Shown: positions 8,397 to 17,139, counted from the stretch's first letter. The stretch is DNA of 64,000 bases from an uncultured OCS116 cluster bacterium (GCA_902613795.1 CACMIP010000004.1:102136-166135); one strand, 5' to 3'. Translations and numbers: made by a program. The notes: generated from the letters alone by a model not told the origin.

Positions 8397-9749
8397 ATGA
8401 ATATTCAGATGCCACAATTAGGTGAGACAGTGACCGAGGGAACTATTTCCAAATGGCATAAAAAGGTAGGGGAAACTGTTAAATCTGGTGAAATTTTATT
8501 TGAGATTGAGACAGATAAAACCTCAATGGAAATACCCGCAACAGCAGATGGTAAATTATCACAAATTCTTGTTGCAGAAGGAAATACATCATCCGTTGGA
8601 TCGATTGTTGCAATAGTTGCTATGGATGGAGAAGACGTTAATGATGTTGTTCAACATGAGGCTGAAGTCAATGAAAAAAAAGAAGTGACTCATGATGAAG
8701 CTATTCAGACAGAAACTCAATCACAAAAGGGAACGGCTGAGGAAATAAAAAATTATGATGATAAAAAAATAGATTTAGATGCTCCCGATTGGTTCTCGGT
8801 TCTAACCGAAGTGCTCACACCTGACCAAAATTACAATTCAATTAAAATACCAAATAGTGAAATAAAGCTAACCCCATTAGCAAAAAGGATTGCAAGCAAT
8901 GCGAGTGTAAATCTTGATCAATTGTTGGATTACTGTAAATCAAACAATATAAAGAAAGTTAATAGAAAGTTTGTAGAGAATTTTATAACGTCCCAATCAC
9001 AGATATCATTAAGCAGCAACAAGCAAGCAATTGATGAAACCATTTACAACAAGCCAGTAGCACTTAATAGAATTCGCAGAACAACCGCGCAAAGATTATC
9101 ACAAAGTTGGGCTGTGGTACCTCAGGCATTCCAAGCTGTTGAGGTTAATTATAGTAATCTAGACTTCGTAAGGTCCGAAATGAAAGAGAAGAGCTTAGAT
9201 AAAGCATTCAAGATTTCTTATTTATCATTCGTCGCAAGAGCAATTGCTATTGCAAGAGATAGTTTCCCTCTCATTAATAGTACTTTTAATGAGAAAGAGA
9301 TTGTCGTTGCTGAGTCTCTAAACCTATCAATTGCTGTTGATTTAAAATTTGATGGATTAATTGTGCCAGTAATAAAAGGTGCTGAAAATTACAAACTTAC
9401 AGATCTAAATGATAAAATAAATGATCTAGTCCACAGAGCACAAAATAATGATCTGGATCAGGATGAACATTTTGGCGGCACTTACACAATATCGAATAAT
9501 GGAAGCATGGGGACATATATCACAGCTCCGATCGTTAATCCTCCTCAGGTTGCTATCATGTCTTTCGATGGTATTATTAAAAAACCTGTTATTATTGAAG
9601 ATGAAAGTGGGGATAAGATAGGAATAAGGAAGATGGGTGTTTTGGGACAGAGTTTTGATCATCGAGCATTTGATGGGGCTTATGCTGCAAGTTTTTTAAA
9701 AGAGGTAAAGACAATAATTGAAGATTATAATTGGCAAAGTGAAATTTAA
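8397..9749 (+). CDS. Dihydrolipoamide acyltransferase (E2) of a 2-oxoacid/acetoin dehydrogenase
   Basis: About 450 residues. One N-terminal lipoyl domain carries the lipoylated lysine in ETDKTSME (K41), followed by a charged linker, a peripheral-subunit-binding domain near 155-195 (LTPLAKRIA) and the catalytic acyltransferase domain with DHRAFDG (H422). A GTG codon at 8388 is in frame, but ATG 8397 has AGGTG at 8386-8390 at proper spacing. It forms the core of the complex with the preceding E1 genes. No E3 (dihydrolipoamide dehydrogenase) gene follows, so E3 must come from elsewhere in the genome. The acyl specificity is not evident. Confidence 0.92.
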   Translation: MNIQMPQLGETVTEGTISKWHKKVGETVKSGEILFEIETDKTSMEIPATADGKLSQILVAEGNTSSVGSIVAIVAMDGEDVNDVVQHEAEVNEKKEVTHDEAIQTETQSQKGTAEEIKNYDDKKIDLDAPDWFSVLTEVLTPDQNYNSIKIPNSEIKLTPLAKRIASNASVNLDQLLDYCKSNNIKKVNRKFVENFITSQSQISLSSNKQAIDETIYNKPVALNRIRRTTAQRLSQSWAVVPQAFQAVEVNYSNLDFVRSEMKEKSLDKAFKISYLSFVARAIAIARDSFPLINSTFNEKEIVVAESLNLSIAVDLKFDGLIVPVIKGAENYKLTDLNDKINDLVHRAQNNDLDQDEHFGGTYTISNNGSMGTYITAPIVNPPQVAIMSFDGIIKKPVIIEDESGDKIGIRKMGVLGQSFDHRAFDGAYAASFLKEVKTIIEDYNWQSEI

Positions 9750-9764
9750 ATAAGGAGAAAAATT

Positions 9765-10715
9765 ATGAGTCACAAAATAGGATGGGTAGGAACAGGAAGA
9801 ATGGGATACCCGATGGCAGGGCGTCTTGCAAAAGATGGACAAAATATAAGTGTGTGGAACAGAACAAAGGCAAAAGCAGATCCGCTATCAGAATATGGAG
9901 CAACTGTTGTCGAAAATATGGATGAACTACATGATGTTGAGGTTTTATTCACCATGGTGTCAACAGGTAAGGATCTAAAGGAAGTATACTTTGGTGAAAA
10001 AGGTGTTCTGTCAAAGGGTTCAGTTGGGTCTCAGATATTTGTTGATTGCTCCTCGATTTCATCCGAGGACTCTGATGAAATAAGGGATAGGCTAAACGAA
10101 AAAGGTATCTCATACATATCATGTCCCGTTAGCGGTAACGGTAAAGCAGTTAAAGCCGGTGTACTATCAATTGTCGCATCCGGACCTGAAGATGTTTTTA
10201 ATACAATTAAACCATACCTTGAAACAATAGCGCCACGGGGCGTTGCATATGTTGGTGAAGGCGATCTAGCTCGTTTCTGTAAAATAGCTCATAATGTAAT
10301 GTTAGGGGTTGTAATACAGAATCTTGCTGAAATTACCATACTTGCACAAAAAGCTGGTGTCCCGAGACATGCTTTTTTAAATTTTATGAATAACTCAGTT
10401 ATGGGCTCTATATTTACAAAATATAAATCAAATGCTTTCACGAATCTTGATTGGACAACAACATTTACAACTCCATTGTTACTGAAAGATCTTGATCTTG
10501 GATTGCAATCTGCAAAGGAATTGGGCGTTCCAATGCCAGTCACTGCTGCGACAAGACAAGCCGTTCAGCAGCATTCTGGTAGAATTGAACGAATGGCAAA
10601 AGAAAATTTAGAAAAGGACTTTGGGATGTTATTGGAAAGTGTCGCTGATGGCGCAGGTATAACACTTCAGCCAGAGAATGTTGCAATCCCAACAGGCCTG
10701 GAAACCGAAGAATAA
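9765..10715 (+). CDS. Beta-hydroxyacid dehydrogenase (3-hydroxyisobutyrate dehydrogenase family)
   Basis: 316 residues. The N-terminal nucleotide-binding motif GWVGTGRMG (6-14) is followed by NRT at 32-34, which favours NADP. The substrate-binding block is CPVSGNGKAVKAG (120-132), and the catalytic lysine is K173 in FCKIAHN. The family oxidises 3-hydroxyisobutyrate, tartronate semialdehyde and related acids or semialdehydes. AAGGAG precedes the ATG. It is the last gene of the catabolic run, so a 3-hydroxyacid or semialdehyde intermediate is a reasonable guess for the pathway. Confidence 0.9.
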   Translation: MSHKIGWVGTGRMGYPMAGRLAKDGQNISVWNRTKAKADPLSEYGATVVENMDELHDVEVLFTMVSTGKDLKEVYFGEKGVLSKGSVGSQIFVDCSSISSEDSDEIRDRLNEKGISYISCPVSGNGKAVKAGVLSIVASGPEDVFNTIKPYLETIAPRGVAYVGEGDLARFCKIAHNVMLGVVIQNLAEITILAQKAGVPRHAFLNFMNNSVMGSIFTKYKSNAFTNLDWTTTFTTPLLLKDLDLGLQSAKELGVPMPVTAATRQAVQQHSGRIERMAKENLEKDFGMLLESVADGAGITLQPENVAIPTGLETEE

Positions 10716-10773
10716 GTTTTTTTTGTTTCTTGACCTTTAACACAAGATGGTGTTAGCTAGGGGATTATCTTAT

Positions 10774-10854
<81 letters not shown>

Positions 10855-10915
10855 TCTTTTTATAAAAGCGCTAAACTGCAGTATAATTTTAGTTAATACT
10901 TTATACAGGTGTTGA

Positions 10916-12115
10916 ATGCTGTCTGTTTTATCCGAAAAAAGTTTTAGAAATCTTTTTTTTGCACAAAATTCCTCTTTATTGGGTAGCGGTCTTGCAACTA
11001 TTGCAATTAGTCTATTGGCGTTTGATTTGACGGGTCGAAATGCTGCACTTATTCTTTCGGGCCTATTTACAATAAAAATGTTCGTCTATGTCATTTTTTC
11101 ACCTTTCGCAGGCGCAATAGCAGATAAATTTGACACAAAAAAATATCTAATAATTCAGGACGTAATTCGTGCAATTGCTGCGTTCGGCTTAATATTTGTG
11201 AGTGAAATTTGGCATTTATACATCATAATTTTACTTATTTATCTCTCAACTGCAGCTTTTACCCCGATATATCAGTCAGCAATCCCAAAAATATTTAAAG
11301 ATGAGACCGATTACACAAAAGCTCTATCACTTTTTAGGATAGCTCAAGATATGGAAAATATCTTAAGTTATGCACTCGCCACATTGTTATTACTTTTTCT
11401 TAATTATAATTTATTATTTGTAGGAACTTTTATTGGTTATTTTGTCTCTGCGTTATTGATATCTGCGATTATATTCCCATTCTTATCCAAAACATCAGGT
11501 GAAAAAGAAAATAATTTCAGTATTAATCTCACCCTTGGTATTAAAAGATACTTGAGCATATCAGAGTTGAGGGGACTGATGTTTCTGAATTTGGCAGTTT
11601 CTGCAGGCGGATCAATGATACTCGTTAATACAATCATTTTAGTACGGTCATCTCTAGAATTATCAGAAATTGCTTTCTCCATTACAATGTTAATATTCGG
11701 GGCTGGCTGCATATTTGCAGCAATAATAATTCCATATCTGTCCAAGGAGATGACAGCAAGTCGTATAATGCTAGTAGGGTCTAGTCTCTTACCTATAGTA
11801 TTCGTGGCCCTTGCCTACTGGCTGATACTTTTTGATTTCATTTGGTTTGTACTATTATTAGCATGGTTTATTTCAGGTTTTGGTTATACACTTTTGCTTA
11901 CTCCGATGGGACGAGTCATTCGGAAGGTTTCTTCGGTAGAGGAGTTTTCACAGATTTATTCAGCGCAATTCTCTTTGAGTCACTTATGTTGGTTATTTAT
12001 GTACCCTCTCACAGGGTATTTAATGACCACATCAGGTGGCCCTTTCACACTGCTTACACTAGCATTACTGATGGTATGCTCAAATATAATTGCTGCAAGG
12101 CATTTTAGAAGTTGA
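10916..12115 (+). CDS. MFS transporter, EntS-like exporter family
   Basis: 399 residues with about 11-12 hydrophobic segments. The N terminus (SFRNLFFAQNSSLLGSGLATIAISLLAF) and the loop after TM2-3 (FAGAIADKFDTKK) match the enterobactin-exporter/MFS_3 branch of the major facilitator superfamily. Substrate unknown. It lies just downstream of tRNA-fMet and upstream of a cobalamin riboswitch that belongs to the next transcript, so it is probably an independent unit. Confidence 0.8.
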   Translation: MLSVLSEKSFRNLFFAQNSSLLGSGLATIAISLLAFDLTGRNAALILSGLFTIKMFVYVIFSPFAGAIADKFDTKKYLIIQDVIRAIAAFGLIFVSEIWHLYIIILLIYLSTAAFTPIYQSAIPKIFKDETDYTKALSLFRIAQDMENILSYALATLLLLFLNYNLLFVGTFIGYFVSALLISAIIFPFLSKTSGEKENNFSINLTLGIKRYLSISELRGLMFLNLAVSAGGSMILVNTIILVRSSLELSEIAFSITMLIFGAGCIFAAIIIPYLSKEMTASRIMLVGSSLLPIVFVALAYWLILFDFIWFVLLLAWFISGFGYTLLLTPMGRVIRKVSSVEEFSQIYSAQFSLSHLCWLFMYPLTGYLMTTSGGPFTLLTLALLMVCSNIIAARHFRS

Positions 12116-12159
12116 AAATATGATCAATTATTTTATACTCCCTGCAATTAGTAATTGAC

Positions 12160-12278
12160 AGTTGGGGTTTTTCATCATCTACTGTTTGTCATGGATTTAG
12201 GGAACACGGTGCAAAACCGAGGCTGCCCCCGCAACTGTAATTAATATGTATATATTGTAAGCCAGATACCGATCCATT
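12160..12278 (+). promoter_or_regulatory. Cobalamin (AdoCbl) riboswitch
   Basis: The conserved core is clear: GGGAA...GGTGCAAAACC, then GGCTGCCCCCGCAACTGTAA (the B12 box, about 12221-12240), then GTAAGCCAGATACC (about 12257-12270). Position and order match the RFAM cobalamin family. The element ends 17 bases before the ribosome site GGAGGG of cbtB, and no terminator hairpin with a U-run follows, so control by hiding the ribosome site is more likely than attenuation. It should switch off cobalt uptake when B12 is plentiful. Confidence 0.95.
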
Positions 12279-12304
12279 TTATTAAATTATTCACGGAGGG
12301 TGAT

Positions 12305-12487
12305 ATGTACTCAAAATTATATCAACTAATTACGTTTCGCGTCCCACAAACATCTATAATATTTAAGTCTTTATTTGTAATTGCATTTGGCTTTTCTATG
12401 ATAATGATTTTCGGCTTTGCATCACCAGAGCTAATTCACGATGCAGCTCACGATGTAAGGCACATTATGACTTTTCCATGCCACTGA
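12305..12487 (+). CDS. cbtB: Cobalt transporter subunit CbtB
   Basis: 60 residues with one membrane helix (about 23-42), then a histidine-rich tail (HDAAHDVRH...FPCH) expected to bind cobalt. Size, topology and the C-terminal His signature match CbtB. It sits directly under the cobalamin riboswitch and 17 bp before cbtA, the usual CbtAB order in alphaproteobacteria, which take up cobalt for B12 synthesis. GGAGGG lies 4-5 bases before the ATG. Confidence 0.92.
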   Translation: MYSKLYQLITFRVPQTSIIFKSLFVIAFGFSMIMIFGFASPELIHDAAHDVRHIMTFPCH

Positions 12488-12504
12488 AAATATTAGGCGA
12501 TTAA

Positions 12505-13152
12505 ATGATTAAATATCTATATCCCGCTCTTGTTGCAGGTCTGATAACAGGGTTTGTTGTTACATTATTTAACTTATTTTTTGTTCAACCATTGATCGTT
12601 GAAGCAGAGTTATTAGAACTCTATTCGGCAGGGGCAGCTCACGAGCATTTCCATGATGGGGGTGAGGATAGCTCTCTTATTAATGAGAGAAATTTTCTGA
12701 CATTACTGGTAAATATTGCAATGTCTGTTGCATTTTCGTTAATCGTAATAGGTTTTTATTGCATCAGAGGTGGCAGTAATGAAGCCAGAAACCTATTAAA
12801 GATAACTTTCACCGGCTTTTTCATCTTTTTTTTGTTGCCAAAGATTCTTATATTACCTCAACTTCCCGGACAAAGCCTTGGGAATACAACATTTGTCCAA
12901 ATGCTATGGATTGTCACAACACTGGCATCAATAGCAATTTTAGCAATCGCTGATAAATTAAATTATTTTTCTGTGAAGCTCTTATTAATATTAACTCTAA
13001 CTGTGATATCGATATTTATCTTACTAAATACAGACTTAGCTTTATTTAAAACAGACGCGTTGCATTCTACCTTTATATACTATACCTTTATATCAAATTT
13101 AATTTTGTGGACCTTGCTGTATCTAAATTTAAATTATTTCATCAAGGATTAA
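12505..13152 (+). CDS. cbtA: Cobalt transporter subunit CbtA
   Basis: 215 residues with about six membrane helices. After the first helix a periplasmic loop carries a metal-ligand cluster (AAHEHFHDGG), as in CbtA proteins. Co-transcribed with cbtB under the B12 riboswitch. The window also encodes CobS and CobT, the cobaltochelatase ATPase parts that use the imported cobalt. Confidence 0.92.
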   Translation: MIKYLYPALVAGLITGFVVTLFNLFFVQPLIVEAELLELYSAGAAHEHFHDGGEDSSLINERNFLTLLVNIAMSVAFSLIVIGFYCIRGGSNEARNLLKITFTGFFIFFLLPKILILPQLPGQSLGNTTFVQMLWIVTTLASIAILAIADKLNYFSVKLLLILTLTVISIFILLNTDLALFKTDALHSTFIYYTFISNLILWTLLYLNLNYFIKD

Positions 13153-13177
13153 TATTTTTTACATTAAATGGTTCTTG

Positions 13178-13942
13178 ATGTTTGAGTTATTCACCAACAA
13201 TTACATACTTTATATTATTTTTCTGATAATTTTTTTGATTTCAGGATTTGTAAAAGGGGTAACAGGTATTGGTTTACCGCTTACCTCTATTGCTCTTTTA
13301 ACATTTTTCATAAATCCACTCCAAGCGATTGGGTTGAATATGATTCCAGTTATTGTCGCAAATTTCCAGCAATATATTTCTGCCGAAAGCCCAATGAATA
13401 CTGCAAAAAAATATAAAGTTTTTGCAATTACAATGCTGGTATTTATTTTTATTACATCATTTCAAGCAGTAATTCTAGGGGATGAAATTCTAAAATTACT
13501 TATAGGTATATTGGTCGTAATTTTTGCTTTAGATAATCTGTTCAGACGGGCTTGGTCATTTGATATAAAAAATGATCGACTGTGGCAACTTGGAATGGGC
13601 TCGATCGCAGGCATAATTGGCGGTTTGACTTCAATTTGGGGTGTACCAATAATAATCTATTTGATATTGAGGAAGGCATCACCACAAGAATTTGTCGACA
13701 CGACAGGATTTTTATTTTTGATTGCCGTGATTCCCGCAACAATTGGGTATTATTATACTGGTGTATTTTTATTAGAGATGGTTCCGATTGCGATATTTTG
13801 TGCAGTATTTGCGGTTATCGGAATGCGATTAGGTAGATATGTACGTCTAAAAATTAATGCAGAGACCTTCAAAAAGGTACTTCTATGCCTTTTTTTCATA
13901 ATAGGTGTGCGGCTAATAAGTTCATTTTTTGGTGTAATGTAA
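13178..13942 (+). CDS. TauE/SafE-family membrane permease
   Basis: About 254 residues with eight predicted membrane segments and the family's N-terminal block GFVKGVTGIGLPLTSIALL plus the mid-protein GIIGGLTSIWGVP repeat-like motif. Family members export sulfite, sulfoacetate or related organosulfur anions. ATG 13178 follows an in-frame TTG at 13175. It starts 25 bp after cbtA, so it is likely in the riboswitch-controlled transcript; whether it moves cobalt-related ligands or something unrelated is unknown. Confidence 0.82.
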   Translation: MFELFTNNYILYIIFLIIFLISGFVKGVTGIGLPLTSIALLTFFINPLQAIGLNMIPVIVANFQQYISAESPMNTAKKYKVFAITMLVFIFITSFQAVILGDEILKLLIGILVVIFALDNLFRRAWSFDIKNDRLWQLGMGSIAGIIGGLTSIWGVPIIIYLILRKASPQEFVDTTGFLFLIAVIPATIGYYYTGVFLLEMVPIAIFCAVFAVIGMRLGRYVRLKINAETFKKVLLCLFFIIGVRLISSFFGVM

Positions 13943-13952
13943 ATTTTTGATA

Positions 13953-14234
13953 ATGATAATTACAATTGAAGATTACATCTCTTGGCGAAAATCTACTAAA
14001 TGCGTAAATCTAAAATATATTGCAGGTGACACTGCCGTGTTATCAATCTCCAAGAATGGGGTTGATGTCCAGGCAATGTATATCAATTCGGTATCGACCG
14101 AATATTCAATTGACCCTGGCTGTTGGTTTACAGTCGAAACCTTAGGCTATAAAACTGAGATTGAAGAAAATATTAATTTAGGAAGCATAATAATAGCACC
14201 TGAGAATTGGAGACCAACACCACTTCAAAACTAG
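13953..14234 (+). CDS. Hypothetical protein (93 aa)
   Basis: Not recognised. A soluble protein of about 93 residues with no signal peptide and no cysteine pair. It has a conserved-looking core (GCWFTVETLGYK) and an aromatic/proline-rich end (PENWRPTP). It begins 10 bp after the TauE-like gene, is on the same strand, and converges with the GNAT gene 6 bp away. Close spacing suggests membership of the cobalamin-controlled transcript. Confidence 0.6.
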   Translation: MIITIEDYISWRKSTKCVNLKYIAGDTAVLSISKNGVDVQAMYINSVSTEYSIDPGCWFTVETLGYKTEIEENINLGSIIIAPENWRPTPLQN

Positions 14235-14240
14235 GATACC

Positions 14241-14735
14241 CTACTTTTTGAGTTCATATTCAAAATTTTGGGTGTCAGAATTTATGCTGATTAGTTTTGC
14301 GCCATTTCTAATATGGTAGTGAGTTGCCATGGGCGTCAATGGAGAAAGTGTTACGACTTGTTTGATATTCACCATATTTTTTATGATATGCTCTAATAAT
14401 TTTCGCATTATTTCTTTTCCCGCACCTCTTTTCCGAGACCATACGGTATAGGCTATTAGGATGGAAGAGCTTTGCTCAAGATGAGAATTTTTACTCATTA
14501 ATTCTAATTCTTTTTCAGTGTGAGGGATTTCATCGGTAAAGGCTACACACACAATGCCTTCTATATTATTATCATATTCTAATCCATAGATTTGCCTACC
14601 ATAGCTAGTTCTAAAATCTAGGTTTAAGTGAGGGCGAACCGGGTCTTCATTAACGTCAATCTCTTCGAGAAGAACTAATTCTGATCCCTTTACCCACTTA
14701 AAAAAATTATCAACCTTATTTTTAAATGCTTTCAT
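14241..14735 (-). CDS. GNAT-like acetyltransferase family protein
   Basis: 164 residues. The centre contains an acetyl-CoA-binding-like motif A: a beta strand (SSILIAYTVWS) followed by RKRGAGKEIMRKLLEHI, corresponding to R/Q-x-x-G-x-G/A. The end (SPLTPMATHYHIRNGAKLI) matches the closing alpha/beta hairpin of GNAT-like decarboxylase/acetyltransferase proteins. Substrate unknown. It lies immediately downstream of tRNA-Arg(ACG) on the same strand, 15 bp away. Confidence 0.65.
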   Translation of the reverse strand: MKAFKNKVDNFFKWVKGSELVLLEEIDVNEDPVRPHLNLDFRTSYGRQIYGLEYDNNIEGIVCVAFTDEIPHTEKELELMSKNSHLEQSSSILIAYTVWSRKRGAGKEIMRKLLEHIIKNMVNIKQVVTLSPLTPMATHYHIRNGAKLISINSDTQNFEYELKK

Positions 14736-14750
14736 TTTATTCCTGTTCTT

Positions 14751-14827
14751 TGGCGCGCCGGGGAGGATTCGAACCCCCGACCCCCTGATTCGTAGTCAGA
14801 TACTCTATCCAGCTGAGCTACCGGCGC
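14751..14827 (-). tRNA. tRNA-Arg (ACG)
   Basis: On the minus strand: acceptor GCGCCGG paired to CCGGCGC, discriminator G and encoded CCA; D arm TAGCTCAGCTGGATAGA; anticodon stem CTGA/TCAG around loop CTACGAA (anticodon ACG); T arm GGGGGTTCGAATCCTCC. All four arms fold. Read in bacteria after A-to-I editing. Confidence 0.96.
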
Positions 14828-14988
14828 AATTCTATGTACGTTATACATATATACCCTTTATTTTAATACCACAAGACATCTGATTTGCAATTTGAGTTAG
14901 TTGAGCCTGTAAAATTTTATTACCAAATTGAATAAATATTCTATAATTTATGGTTAGATATATTAATTATTTGATGAATGAGAAGTGC

Positions 14989-15519
14989 ATGAGTAAAAAT
15001 TGTCGCAGAGTAGTTACTGGCTTTGATGAGACTGGAGAGTCTATTATTGTCTCAGATGAGTTTGTAACAAATAAAATGGAAAAGAATACAAGGCCAGGGG
15101 TTAGTCTGACGAATTTGTGGCATACATCGGAGTTTCCAATCGAAATGAGAGGTGAAATTGAAAGGGTTGATGATGAATTTATTATGTTTCCCCAGCAGAA
15201 TGAGACTATATGTAGAATTTCATCTTTTGAACCTGATAAGAAATATCAGAATATTGCTTATGATAGCGCTTCCTACTTTTCAGATTTAGATGCAGCAGAT
15301 ACACTTGTAAAGTCAAAAAGAAATCCATTTATGCATAAATCGCAAACAGTTGATTATGCCATAATTCTCGAAGGTGAGATCACTTTGCTGCTTGATAAAG
15401 AGGAAGTAACTCTTAGTCAAGGAGACATTGTTATCCAAAGAGGTACAAACCACGCGTGGGTTAATAATAGCGATAGTTTATGCCGCGTTTGCTTCATCCT
15501 CATGGGAGCAAAGAAGTAA
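14989..15519 (+). CDS. Cupin-domain protein
   Basis: About 176 residues from ATG 14989, chosen over in-frame ATGs further upstream because GAATGAGAAG provides a ribosome site and homologous text begins at MSKNCRRVVTG. The C-terminal half is a cupin barrel: QTVDYAIILEGEITLLLDKEEVTLSQGDIVIQRGTNHAWVN corresponds to motifs 1 and 2, with the motif 2 H/N conserved. Motif 1 lacks the usual H-x-H, so metal binding may be altered. The pattern is common in proteins annotated as cupins of aromatic or sugar catabolism; no function can be assigned. Confidence 0.8.
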   Translation: MSKNCRRVVTGFDETGESIIVSDEFVTNKMEKNTRPGVSLTNLWHTSEFPIEMRGEIERVDDEFIMFPQQNETICRISSFEPDKKYQNIAYDSASYFSDLDAADTLVKSKRNPFMHKSQTVDYAIILEGEITLLLDKEEVTLSQGDIVIQRGTNHAWVNNSDSLCRVCFILMGAKK

Positions 15520-15606
15520 AAAAGAGATCAACTTTTGCATTGTAAGTCCGCTTCGGGCGGTTAATTAGTAAGTAACTTTAATCTGTGATCTCACATTTTA
15601 TATATT

Positions 15607-16299
15607 TTAGAGATCCAGTTTGTTTCCATCATAATTATAAAAATGACCTGACTTTGTCATATCAATTTTTTGTATAAATTTGTATAGTGATCTTGCGCTT
15701 TCTTGTGTTGAAAGCGTTGCAAAGCTGCCACCCATTTCAGTTCTAACCCATCCTGGATGCACAGAAACAATAGGTATCTCACTGCGCCTTAATTCATTTG
15801 AAAAAGTAATCATTATATTATTTATTGCCGCTTTTGAAGCCCTATAAAAATAGCACTCGCTTCCAGAATGTTTTTGGCTTCCCATTTGAGAGGATATTAT
15901 TATTATCTTAGGGTTTTCACTTTGTTTTATTTTATTTAAAAATGCTCGAATCGTGAAAAAAGGACCGGCTACATTTGTCATGAGAACATCAGATATGCTA
16001 TTGCCGTTGTTATCTTCGTCCATCATACCACCTCTGGCACCCATAATACCAGCGTTACACACCAAAACATCAAGACGCTCAATATTTTTTGAGGCATTAA
16101 TTAGATCATTTTCAACAGTAACATCAGCTTTGTAAAGCTCTACCCAACCAGGGTTTGTATTCTGAAGAGATATAAGTTTATCTAAGTCACTGGACTCTCT
16201 GCATAGACTGATGACTTTCTCTTTATTTTTCAAAACTTCTGCGGTAAGTGCGAGGCCAATACCACGATTTGCACCTGTAATGAGATAATTTATGCTCAT
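15607..16299 (-). CDS. Short-chain dehydrogenase/reductase
   Basis: 230 residues of the classical SDR fold. The cofactor loop GANRGIG is at 9-15, NAG at 82-84, catalytic S136/S137 and the Y152-x3-K156 pair (YRASK). Resembles the C-factor/carbonyl-reductase-like branch. Probably NADP-dependent (the loop arginine favours the 2'-phosphate). Followed 14 bp upstream by a gene on the same strand, with which it may be co-transcribed. Substrate unknown. Confidence 0.9.
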   Translation of the reverse strand: MSINYLITGANRGIGLALTAEVLKNKEKVISLCRESSDLDKLISLQNTNPGWVELYKADVTVENDLINASKNIERLDVLVCNAGIMGARGGMMDEDNNGNSISDVLMTNVAGPFFTIRAFLNKIKQSENPKIIIISSQMGSQKHSGSECYFYRASKAAINNIMITFSNELRRSEIPIVSVHPGWVRTEMGGSFATLSTQESARSLYKFIQKIDMTKSGHFYNYDGNKLDL

Positions 16300-16313
16300 T
16301 TATACAACCCAAG

Positions 16314-17054
16314 CTATTCAATAATTGGCCAAATTCTTTGTGCTAAATTTGGAGACCCCGGAGCATGTACCAATTTTCTTACAACACGATCTGTCCATGC
16401 TTCCATTTCAGGATTTGCCATCTCGTGATCCACAAAGGTACCGTTTCTTGCTTCTGGTGATGACCATTCATATAAGATGGCATGCTTTGCCCAACCAGAA
16501 ATCGATACTAATTTTCTAACTCCTTGGCACCCAGGTAGTTTTCTCATCGATGGTATCCTCCAAGTTGCATACCAACTTGCAAGCTCATCTTCATCCTCAT
16601 ATGATCCAGAATTAAAATTTCCCAGTTGAATGCATTCCGAGAGACCTGCCCCATCTAATGGTCTTTCTTCCGATCCAGGTCCTCTTGCCTCTTCTGTCAT
16701 GATATTGTATCGCTCCTCAGATCTCATTTTTAAATAACCCAAATCATTTTGACTTAATGATTGATGATATTCAGCAACTGTTGGACTTGCAAAAGTCTCA
16801 GGATTCTCTGAACCAAAAATTAATATATAACGATCACCAGCAGGAATTGATTTATTATCATGGCTTAATCTTCCCTTTTCACCTGGGTGTTCTACATTTG
16901 TAAGAGACTTAAAGTGACATGCCCACAGGATCCTTGGGTCAGTAAGCCGTGCTGGAATATATTTACTATGCAGCCATTCCAGGTACTCCGACTCAATGTC
17001 ATCACGTAAGTTATACCAGTGTATAAGATAGCCATTTTCGATTATTTCATTCAT
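16314..17054 (-). CDS. Duplicated dimeric alpha/beta-barrel-like protein of unknown function
   Basis: 246 residues with no match I can name with certainty. Two halves each begin with a hydrophobic strand and a W/Y-rich helix: residues 8-46 (YLIHWYNL...EYLEWLHSKYIPARL) and 142-190 (CIQLGNFN...LASWYATWRIPSMRKL), the arrangement of EthD/antibiotic-monooxygenase-like ferredoxin-fold domains fused in tandem. Highly tryptophan-rich. Adjacent to the SDR gene on the same strand (14 bp), which suggests a shared role in small-molecule metabolism. Confidence 0.6.
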   Translation of the reverse strand: MNEIIENGYLIHWYNLRDDIESEYLEWLHSKYIPARLTDPRILWACHFKSLTNVEHPGEKGRLSHDNKSIPAGDRYILIFGSENPETFASPTVAEYHQSLSQNDLGYLKMRSEERYNIMTEEARGPGSEERPLDGAGLSECIQLGNFNSGSYEDEDELASWYATWRIPSMRKLPGCQGVRKLVSISGWAKHAILYEWSSPEARNGTFVDHEMANPEMEAWTDRVVRKLVHAPGSPNLAQRIWPIIE

Positions 17055-17139
17055 AAAATTATTCCCAAATTTTGATCTTATAAATGATATTGTATATTTT
17101 AAAATAGACTAACAATTTATTAGTTACTAACATAAAAAA

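Noticed and set aside
15543..15560. Hairpin CCGC...GCGG between the cupin and SDR genes as a terminator
   Set aside because: Only four base pairs and no U-run on either strand.
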